This document shows, in pieces, positions 21,640 to 27,912 of a stretch of 27,912 nt of DNA. Each line of letters begins with the position of its first letter. Position 1 is the stretch's first letter. The stretch is from DASPLX01 sp035627375 (lineage in GTDB: Bacteria > Pseudomonadota > Gammaproteobacteria > Burkholderiales > Burkholderiaceae_D), in assembly GCA_035627375.1 (NCBI GenBank), contig DASPLX010000023.1, forward strand, positions 1 through 27,912, given 5' to 3'. Position numbers and translations under genes: made by a program. The notes under the pieces are model-generated. The model searched no databases, had not been told where the DNA came from, and worked only from the letters and a program-made list of their open reading frames with translations.

Positions 21640-23883
21640 ATGCGTTTTTCAACAAAAAATCTTTTGCTTGCCGCGCTGCTGGCGGTTTGCGCCGCGTCAT
21701 CGGCCCAGGCCGGTTCGGGCCACAGCGATCACGACGCCGACAAGCCGAAGGAGGCGCCGCAACCGCGCCAGCGGCTGAACGTGCCGCCCTCGGTCGAGGA
21801 GTTGCAATTCAACCTGCCGCCCAGCGACCGGCGGCCCGACCTGAAGGATCCCAAGCGCGCCAGGACGGCGGAGCGCGCGCAGGCGGCCGCGGCGACGGCC
21901 GATTGCAAGGACATGAGCAAGATGGCGAGCTACAGCGGCAGCGCCCTCGCCGAATATGTCGCGACCTTGCCCGACTATACCTGCACTTATCCGCTGTTCT
22001 CGGTCAGCGGAACGCAAGCATCGACCATTTATGCATCCGGCAACTGGTCGGCCGTGGCGAACCGTTTCGTGCAGGAGGCCGCTTCGTATAACGCCACCAA
22101 CATGAAGCTGGTGAATCTGGCGTTGTACTTGCGCGCCGGCTACTACCTGGCATACGGCAATACCATTCCGGTGCCGTCGTCCAGTATCGTGACCACGCTG
22201 CGGCCGTCGATCAAGCAACTGGCCGACGGCAACGCGCTGTTCCAGTCCAATGCCGCCGCCTACACGACGGCCGGCGAAGTGCTGCGGCTCATCACCAACA
22301 TGCACGACGAGGCATATTACCTGCCGAGCATGAAGAACATCGTGGTCCGCTACACCAACAGTTCCAGCAATCCGAACGCCGCCCAAGGGCTGCGCCAGTC
22401 GAGCGCCGCCGGCGGCTTCACCAGCGCGCTGACTGTGCTCTTCATGGCCCACAGCCGCCCGGACGGCATTCCGCTGCTGCAGAACGACCTCAGCTATCCG
22501 ACCGCGCTCAACAATTTCGTCGTCAACAACAAGAGCGCGCTGCTTGGGACCGAGACCGCCTACCAGTTGAAGGATACGGAGAGCGAAGCCTTCCGCTTCA
22601 TGAAGTACGCCGCGCTCAAGCCGAGCATCCAGCCGATGATCCGCAACATGCTCAACACGACGTCGATGACCGGCGCCGACAACGACTTGTGGATCAACGC
22701 GGCCGTGTCGGTGCGCTATTACGACGAGGCCAACTGCGCCTACTACGGCACCTGCGGCTTCGAGGCGCGCCTGGCGGACGCCACGCTGGTCAACAGCCAT
22801 ACCTGCAGCCCGACGATCAAGATCCGCTCGCAAAAGCTGACCACGACCCAGGCTCAGCAGGCATGCGCGATCATGGGGGCGGAAGAGAACTTCTTCCACG
22901 ACATGCTGCTGACCAATCGCAAGCCGGTCGCGGGCGACAACAACGCGGCGCTCGAAGTGATCGTGTTCGACGACGCCAACAACTACCGCAAGTACGCCGG
23001 CGCCATCTACGATATCGACACCGACAACGGCGGCATGTACCTGGAAGGCAATCCGAGCGCGGCCGGCAATCAGGCGCGCTTCATCGCCTATCGCGCATCG
23101 TGGCTCCCGGATTTCCAGATCTGGAACCTGGAGCATGAATACGTCCACTACCTGGACGGCCGCTTCAACATGGCCGGCGATTTCGCGGCCGGAACGGCCA
23201 AGCCGACCGTCTGGTGGATCGAAGGCATCGGCGAGTATCTGTCGAAGAAGAACAACTACCAGGAAGCGATCGACGCCGCCAAGGCCGGCACCTACAAGCT
23301 CAGCACCATCTTCGGCAACACCTATTCGATGAGCGACTACGTGGCGCGCGCTTACCGCTGGGGCTACATGGCGACGCGCTTCATGGTGGAGCGGCATCGC
23401 AGCGACGTGGATGCCGTGCTGGCCAGGTTCCGTGTCGGCGACTACGCCGGTTACCAGACCTATATGAACAACATCGGCACGCGTTACGACACCGAGTTCG
23501 CGAACTGGGTCCAGACCGCGACGACGGCCGGCGAGCCGCCGCTGCCGGCGGTCACGTATCCGGCTTGTTCGTCGACCTCGCAACTCGGCAAGAACTGCTC
23601 GATCTACAACATCGCCGCTTCGTACCAGGCCTATGCCTACATCCTGTTGCCGACCGGCGCCAAAAATCTGAAGGTGTTCACGAGCGGCGGCACCGGCGAC
23701 GTCGATCTGTACATGGCGCTCGACCGCTGGCCGACCACGACCTCCTATGACGCCGCATCGGCGACCGCCGGCAATCGCGAGACGATTTCCATGCCGTCGC
23801 CGGCCACGGGCCGTTGGTACTACATCGTGTTGAAGGCGAGACAGCCGTTCTCGGGCGTCACGTTGAGCGCCACTTACGACTGA
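21640..23883 (+). CDS. Secreted M9-family (collagenase-like) metalloprotease with C-terminal PPC domain
   Basis: The 747-residue protein starts with a signal peptide (MRFSTKNLLLAALLAVCAAS, ending SSAQA, cleavage after about residue 25). A His/Asp/Lys/Pro-rich linker leads to the M9 N-terminal domain (Cys and helix-rich, from about 85). The catalytic domain has the zinc motif HEYVH at 499-503 within LEHEYVHYLDGRFN, and the third ligand is E528 in WWIEGIGEYLS; both fit Vibrio and Clostridium collagenases. Residues about 640-747 form a pre-peptidase-C domain (G-D-V-D-L-Y-M, then R-W-Y-Y-I-V-L-K-A). It probably degrades collagen-like or other structural proteins outside the cell. The start has GAGGAG eight bases upstream. 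An intrinsic terminator follows. Its long leader contains a LexA box, which would be unusual control for a protease. Confidence 0.95.
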   Translation: MRFSTKNLLLAALLAVCAASSAQAGSGHSDHDADKPKEAPQPRQRLNVPPSVEELQFNLPPSDRRPDLKDPKRARTAERAQAAAATADCKDMSKMASYSGSALAEYVATLPDYTCTYPLFSVSGTQASTIYASGNWSAVANRFVQEAASYNATNMKLVNLALYLRAGYYLAYGNTIPVPSSSIVTTLRPSIKQLADGNALFQSNAAAYTTAGEVLRLITNMHDEAYYLPSMKNIVVRYTNSSSNPNAAQGLRQSSAAGGFTSALTVLFMAHSRPDGIPLLQNDLSYPTALNNFVVNNKSALLGTETAYQLKDTESEAFRFMKYAALKPSIQPMIRNMLNTTSMTGADNDLWINAAVSVRYYDEANCAYYGTCGFEARLADATLVNSHTCSPTIKIRSQKLTTTQAQQACAIMGAEENFFHDMLLTNRKPVAGDNNAALEVIVFDDANNYRKYAGAIYDIDTDNGGMYLEGNPSAAGNQARFIAYRASWLPDFQIWNLEHEYVHYLDGRFNMAGDFAAGTAKPTVWWIEGIGEYLSKKNNYQEAIDAAKAGTYKLSTIFGNTYSMSDYVARAYRWGYMATRFMVERHRSDVDAVLARFRVGDYAGYQTYMNNIGTRYDTEFANWVQTATTAGEPPLPAVTYPACSSTSQLGKNCSIYNIAASYQAYAYILLPTGAKNLKVFTSGGTGDVDLYMALDRWPTTTSYDAASATAGNRETISMPSPATGRWYYIVLKARQPFSGVTLSATYD

Positions 23884-23910
23884 TTTCGAGCAAAGGGACG
23901 GCTCCGCGAG

Positions 23911-23970
23911 GGCCGCCCGTCAATTCCCCTGATTCGCGGCTGCCCGACTCCCACGGGCGGCCGTTTTTTT
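23911..23970 (+). terminator. Intrinsic terminator of the collagenase gene
   Basis: GGCCGCCCGT (23911-23920) and ACGGGCGGCC (23953-23962) form a perfect 10-bp stem with a 32-base loop, followed by G and seven T residues (23964-23970). It begins 27 bases after the stop codon. Confidence 0.85.
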
Positions 23971-23976
23971 ATGGAG

Positions 23977-24169
23977 TGACGTTACGCAGCAGCGGGGAGG
24001 GGGAGGCTGTTTTTGCGGGGAGCACATGCAAGTAGAGAAAAAACCACAGCCTCTTCCTCAGATGCCATATTGTCGGGAATGTGGCTTTGGTAGGAGCCTC
24101 GGACAAATCATCTTGTGGCATTGTTCCCCGCAAAAACAGCCTCCCCCTCCCCGCTGCTGCGTAACGTCA
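23977..24169. repeat. 193-bp element with perfect 45-bp inverted repeats
   Basis: The left arm at 23977-24021 (beginning TGACGTTACGCAGCAGCGGG, ending GTTTTTGCGGGGA) has an exact inverted copy at 24125-24169. All 45 positions match, and pairing stops sharply at both ends. The 103-base centre has no open frame of note. It holds ACAGCCTCTTCCTC-like sequence (about 24046-24060) that partly repeats the right arm. The outward strand of each arm is G-rich (GGGGAGGGGGAGG, later GGGG). The element fills the gap between the convergent collagenase and VWA genes, from 6 bases after one terminator T run to 15 bases before the other stop codon. No clear target-site duplication is visible. It could be a MITE-like element or a bidirectional transcription barrier. 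Confidence 0.9.
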
Positions 24170-24184
24170 GTTATTGAGGCCGGA

Positions 24185-25354
<1,170 letters not shown>

Positions 25355-25364
25355 GGCAATCTCC

Positions 25365-25958
25365 TTACGCGTATCGCGCCAGTTGGTAGCGCAGGTGGGC
25401 CTCGATCTCCGGCCACTCTCCGGCGACGATGCTGTACATGACCGTGTCGCGCACGGTGCCGTCGCGGCGCAGGTGGTGATGCCGGATCACGCCGTCGCGC
25501 TTGGCGCCGAGGCGTTCGATGGCGCGCTGCGACGCATGGTTGAAATTATCGGTGCGGAAACCCACGACCCGGCAGCCGAGCGTATCGAAGGCGTGCGTCA
25601 ACAGCATCAGCTTGCAGGCCGTGTTGACGTGCGTGCGCTGCACCGATTTCGCATACCAGGTATAGCCGATCTCGACCCGGTCGATCGATGTCACGATGTC
25701 GTGGTAACTGGTGGTGCCGACGATCGCGCCGCTCGCAAGATCCCGCACCACGAACGGCAGGCGGCTGCCGGCCGCGCGCATGTCGATGGCGCTTCGCACG
25801 TAGTCATCCTCTTCTCCGGGCGCCGGCACCGAGGTGATCCGCAGCTTCCACAGTTCGCCATCGCGCGCGGCGCGCGCCAGATCGGCGGCGTGCGATGCCG
25901 CCATCGGTTCGAGCCGCACGCCGTTCGTTTCGAGGGTGACCGCGTCGATCTTCAGCAT
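25365..25958 (-). CDS. GNAT-family N-acetyltransferase (RimJ/RimL-like)
   Basis: The 197-residue protein is an acetyl-CoA-dependent acetyltransferase of the Acetyltransf_3 / RimJ-RimL type. LETNGVRLEPMAASHAADL starts the fold, RVEIGYTWYAKSVQRTHVNT (about 94-113) covers the beta4 strand and CoA pyrophosphate loop, and TDNFNHASQRAIERLGAKRDG (about 137-157) is the typical C-terminal signature, followed by R-H-H. The substrate is unknown: N-terminal amines of proteins, or small molecules. I take the ATG at 25958, 11 bases after the moxR stop; the much longer open frame through moxR (to 26951) is out-of-frame sequence. The ribosome site is weak, so coupling to moxR translation is likely. Its place between a MoxR and its VWA partner is unusual. 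Confidence 0.9.
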   Translation of the reverse strand: MLKIDAVTLETNGVRLEPMAASHAADLARAARDGELWKLRITSVPAPGEEDDYVRSAIDMRAAGSRLPFVVRDLASGAIVGTTSYHDIVTSIDRVEIGYTWYAKSVQRTHVNTACKLMLLTHAFDTLGCRVVGFRTDNFNHASQRAIERLGAKRDGVIRHHHLRRDGTVRDTVMYSIVAGEWPEIEAHLRYQLARYA

Positions 25959-25969
25959 GGGGTGTGTGC

Positions 25970-26824
25970 CTAGCGGTTGGTCCGCGACATGAACACGAGG
26001 CGCTCGAACAGATGCACATCCTGTTCGTTCTTCAGCAGGGCGCCATGCAGCGGCGGGACCACGGTTTTCGCATCCTTGCTGCGCAAGGCTTCGGCCGGAA
26101 TGTCTTCGGCCAGCAGCAGCTTGAGCCAATCGAGCAGTTCGGACGTCGACGGTTTCTTTTTCAGCCCCGGGACTTCGCGCACTTCGTAGAAGGTTTGCAG
26201 CGCCTGCGCCAGCAGATCCTTTTTCAGCGACGGGAAATGGACATCGACGATCTGTTTCATCGTGTCCTTGTCGGGGAACTTGATGTAGTGGAAGAAGCAG
26301 CGACGCAGGAAGGCGTCCGGCAATTCCTTCTCGTTGTTCGAGGTGATGATCACGAGCGGACGATGCTTGGCTTTCACGAGCTCGCGCGTTTCGTACACAT
26401 AGAATTCCATGCGGTCCAGTTCGCGCAGCAAGTCGTTCGGGAATTCGATGTCGGCCTTGTCGATCTCGTCGATCAGCAGCACGACCTGCTGGTCGGCGGT
26501 GAAGGCTTGCCACAGGACGCCCTTGACGATGTAGTTGTGAATGTCCTTCACGCGCTCGTCGCCGAGCTGGGAATCGCGCAGGCGCGACACGGCGTCGTAT
26601 TCGTACAGGCCTTGCTGGGCCTTGGTGGTCGACTTGACGTGCCATTGCAGCAGCGGCATGCCTAGCGCCGCGGCCACTTCCTCGGCCAGCATGGTCTTGC
26701 CGGTGCCTGGCTCGCCCTTGATCAGCAGCGGGCGTTGCAAGGTGAGCGCCGCATTGACGGCAAGCTTCAAGTCGTTGGTGGCAACGTAGTTGTCGGAGCC
26801 TTCGAAGCGGATATCCTGTCGCAT
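25970..26824 (-). CDS. MoxR-family AAA+ ATPase
   Basis: The 284-residue protein is a complete MoxR-type AAA+ ATPase, cytoplasmic and probably hexameric. Walker A is GEPGTGKT (37-44, K43), Walker B is VVLLIDEIDKAD (114-125, D119 and E120), sensor 1 is in IITSNNEKELPDAFLRRC (from about 158), and the arginine-finger region LRRC follows. The 284 residues fit the family, and it lacks any extra domain. MoxR proteins act as chaperones for enzyme or cofactor complexes together with VWA-domain proteins, here the product at 24185. It heads the minus-strand operon moxR-GNAT-VWA. A -10-like TATACT (26856-26861, minus) lies about 35 bases upstream, with a poor -35. Confidence 0.94.
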   Translation of the reverse strand: MRQDIRFEGSDNYVATNDLKLAVNAALTLQRPLLIKGEPGTGKTMLAEEVAAALGMPLLQWHVKSTTKAQQGLYEYDAVSRLRDSQLGDERVKDIHNYIVKGVLWQAFTADQQVVLLIDEIDKADIEFPNDLLRELDRMEFYVYETRELVKAKHRPLVIITSNNEKELPDAFLRRCFFHYIKFPDKDTMKQIVDVHFPSLKKDLLAQALQTFYEVREVPGLKKKPSTSELLDWLKLLLAEDIPAEALRSKDAKTVVPPLHGALLKNEQDVHLFERLVFMSRTNR

Positions 26825-26950
26825 AACACTGTCTTGTCGAGGGGAAAGGAATCCCAGTATACGTGATAAGCGTTAGAGGGTTTGCTCGGTGCCCCCGGCA
26901 GGGATCGGCGGCCGGCGCGGCGCCTGCACCGGGACTGTTGATGCGCGCCA

Positions 26951-26979
26951 TGGACTGGCCTGATCGATTGATGTAAAAT
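26951..26979 (+). promoter_or_regulatory. Putative promoter of the cytochrome c genes
   Basis: TGGACT (26951-26956) and TAAAAT (26974-26979) at 17-base spacing form a plausible sigma-70 promoter, giving a leader of about 85 bases before the cytochrome gene at 27072. Nothing else in the 247-base gap on the plus strand looks better. Confidence 0.45.
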
Positions 26980-27071
26980 CGGACGGTTTGTTCCGGGCGA
27001 ACTCGCGAAAATGACGTCGCGCGAAGTCGGCTCGGCCTCCGTCGGTTTTTGCGTTATCCCTTCTAGCTATC

Positions 27072-27392
27072 ATGAAAAAACTATTTGCACTGCTCGCGCT
27101 GGCGGGCGTCGCCGGTGTTGCCTTCGCGGCGGACGTGGTCGGCAACGCCAAGGCTGCTGAAAACAAGATCGCGATGTGCGTCGGCTGCCATGCCATCCCG
27201 GGTTACAAGGCGACGTTCCCGGAGGTCTACCAGGTGCCGATGATCGGCGGCCAGCCGGCCAAGTACATCGAAAACGCGCTGAAGGCCTATCAGAAGGGCG
27301 AGCGCAAGCATCCGTCGATGCGCGGCATCGCCGCGAGCCTGTCGGACCAGGATATCGCCGATCTGGCTGCCTACTACGCGCAGCAGAAATAA
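27072..27392 (+). CDS. Periplasmic class I cytochrome c (first of a pair)
   Basis: The 106-residue precursor has a Sec signal peptide (MKKLFALLALAGVAGVAFA, cleavage after residue 19) and a small mono-haem domain of about 87 residues. The haem motif is CVGCH (36-40), and the axial Met is most likely M83 in HPSMRGIA. IADLAAYYAQQK forms the C-terminal helix that packs on the haem. It would carry electrons in the periplasm, for example to a terminal oxidase. The next cytochrome gene starts 10 bases after its stop; the two resemble the halves of a di-haem c4 cytochrome as separate proteins. No oxidase or reductase gene is in view, so the partner is unknown. Confidence 0.93.
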   Translation: MKKLFALLALAGVAGVAFAADVVGNAKAAENKIAMCVGCHAIPGYKATFPEVYQVPMIGGQPAKYIENALKAYQKGERKHPSMRGIAASLSDQDIADLAAYYAQQK

Positions 27393-27402
27393 GGGAGTAC
27401 AG

Positions 27403-27756
27403 ATGAAAAAGATTTTTGCGTTTGCGCTGGCCGCGTCGATGATGTCGGCTGTGTCGTTCAATGCCGTTGCCGGCGGCAATATCGAAGCGGGCAAGGCTGC
27501 GGCCGAAAAATTCAATTGCGCGTCGTGCCACGGCAAGGACTATAACTCGCCGATCGATCCGAGCTATCCGAAGCTGGCCGGCCAGCACAAGGACTATCTC
27601 GAGCATGCGCTGATCGCCTACCAGCGCGGCGACGGCCCGAACGGCCGCAGCAACGCCATCATGGGCGGCCAGGCCAAGCAGCTGTCCAAGCAAGACATCA
27701 AGGACATCGCCGCCTATCTGCACAGCCTGCCGGGCTCGCTCGTGCTGCGCAAGTAA
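27403..27756 (+). CDS. Periplasmic class I cytochrome c (second of a pair)
   Basis: The 117-residue precursor has a signal peptide (MKKIFAFALAASMMSAVSFN, cleavage after AVA at about residue 23). Its single haem motif is CASCH (39-43), followed by YPKLAGQHKDYLEHAL, typical of c4/c5-like cytochromes, with the axial Met probably M87 in SNAIMGGQA. IKDIAAYLHSLPG is the C-terminal helix. AAGGGAG lies 7 bases before the ATG, and the gap to the first cytochrome gene is 10 bases, so both are in one operon. An ISL3-type element begins about 22 bases after the stop, so any further genes of this operon would be cut off from the promoter. Confidence 0.94.
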   Translation: MKKIFAFALAASMMSAVSFNAVAGGNIEAGKAAAEKFNCASCHGKDYNSPIDPSYPKLAGQHKDYLEHALIAYQRGDGPNGRSNAIMGGQAKQLSKQDIKDIAAYLHSLPGSLVLRK

Positions 27757-27778
27757 GCCTCCGCTTCCAGTAAAAAAA

Positions 27779-27912
27779 GGTTCATCGTAGAATTCCGGGG
27801 AGTTTTCCGAGCTTGCTATCCTGTGTTGTCACAGGAAGGGAGCAAGCATGCTGGACCGGAAGACGCTGGAAGCGATGGGTGGCTGGAAGGGTTATCGGAT
27901 CGAGAAGGTGGA
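27779..27912 (+). mobile_element. Right-edge ISL3-type insertion sequence (partial)
   Basis: The sequence GGTTCATCGTAGAATTCCGG at 27779-27798, continuing GGAG, resembles the left terminal repeats of ISL3 elements as I recall them, and the transposase starts about 70 bases further in. ISL3 elements usually make 8-bp AT-rich target duplications; TAAAAAAA lies directly before the proposed end (27771-27778) and would be one copy. The other end is outside the window. Confidence 0.6.
27848..27912 (+). CDS. ISL3-family transposase, N-terminal fragment (cut by window edge)
   Basis: The 21 visible codons read MLDRKTLEAMGGWKGYRIEK plus V. This matches the opening I know from ISL3-type transposases (L-x-G-W-x-G-Y-R-(I/V)-E/D). 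GGGAG lies 6 bases before the ATG. The zinc-ribbon and DDE parts are outside the window. Confidence 0.75.
   Translation, partial: MLDRKTLEAMGGWKGYRIEKV

Noticed and set aside
21697..23583. 628-codon minus-strand frame opposite the collagenase gene
   Set aside because: Antisense shadow of a well-supported secreted protease; its composition (Arg/Val/Gly/Asp) is typical of reversed GC-rich coding sequence.
23971..23994. String resembling part of a class 1 integron attI site (TTATGGAG close to GTTACGCAGCAG)
   Set aside because: The resemblance is from memory and partial. There is no core GTTRRRY site, no integrase and no cassette; the string is explained by the left arm of the inverted repeat.
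25365..26951. Apparent 528-residue fusion protein ending in a GNAT domain
   Set aside because: The first 330 residues are an out-of-frame reading of moxR. The genuine GNAT gene starts at 25958.

Overview
The window looks like a chromosomal segment of a GC-rich betaproteobacterium, most likely Burkholderiales, probably Oxalobacteraceae (Herbaspirillum, Noviherbaspirillum or Massilia type). This rests on the style of the proteins (HtpG, ParC with a Q-S-V-Y-D quinolone-determining segment, paired small cytochromes c, a MoxR/VWA pair) and on base composition. It is inference, because no rRNA or other marker gene is present. Both edges of the window are mobile elements: the start of an IS256-type transposase on the left (1-86, minus) and the start of an ISL3-type transposase on the right (27848-27912, plus).

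Left part. Positions 126-1245 hold an AT-richer accessory patch on the minus strand with three small genes: a two-helix membrane protein, a secreted or membrane-anchored small protein, and a toxin-domain-like protein that appears cut at its C-terminus by the IS256 element. Next come htpG (1538-3451, minus), with a clear terminator and a near-consensus heat-shock (sigma-32) promoter, and a MocR-type regulator (3650-5128, minus).

Amino-acid module. Divergent from the MocR gene is a tightly packed plus-strand cluster (5234-9022): NIPSNAP-like protein, threonine/serine dehydratase-like enzyme, LysE-type exporter, cupin, second LysE-type exporter and EamA-type exporter. A RidA-family protein (9132-9602) and a PLP aminotransferase (9709-10902) follow, each closed by a good intrinsic terminator. 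The cluster reads as a regulated amino-acid or amine catabolism and export module. Direct repeats between the regulator and its target fit MocR-type operators.

Middle. A three-gene overlapping operon of unknown role (11069-13259: CPxCPL protein, secreted TPR protein, four-helix membrane protein) precedes a large RTX-type M10 metalloprotease (13490-16741). Converging on it is the topoisomerase IV operon parE-parC (16773-21127, minus). A 512-bp gap upstream of parE holds a textbook LexA box beside a sigma-70-like promoter pointing to a secreted M9 collagenase-like protease (21640-23883).

Right part. Between the collagenase and a convergent moxR-GNAT-VWA operon (24185-26824, minus) lies a 193-bp element made of two perfect 45-bp inverted repeats around a 103-bp centre. 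This is the least explained structure in the window. Two small periplasmic cytochromes c (27072-27756) come next, with an ISL3-type element inserted just after them.
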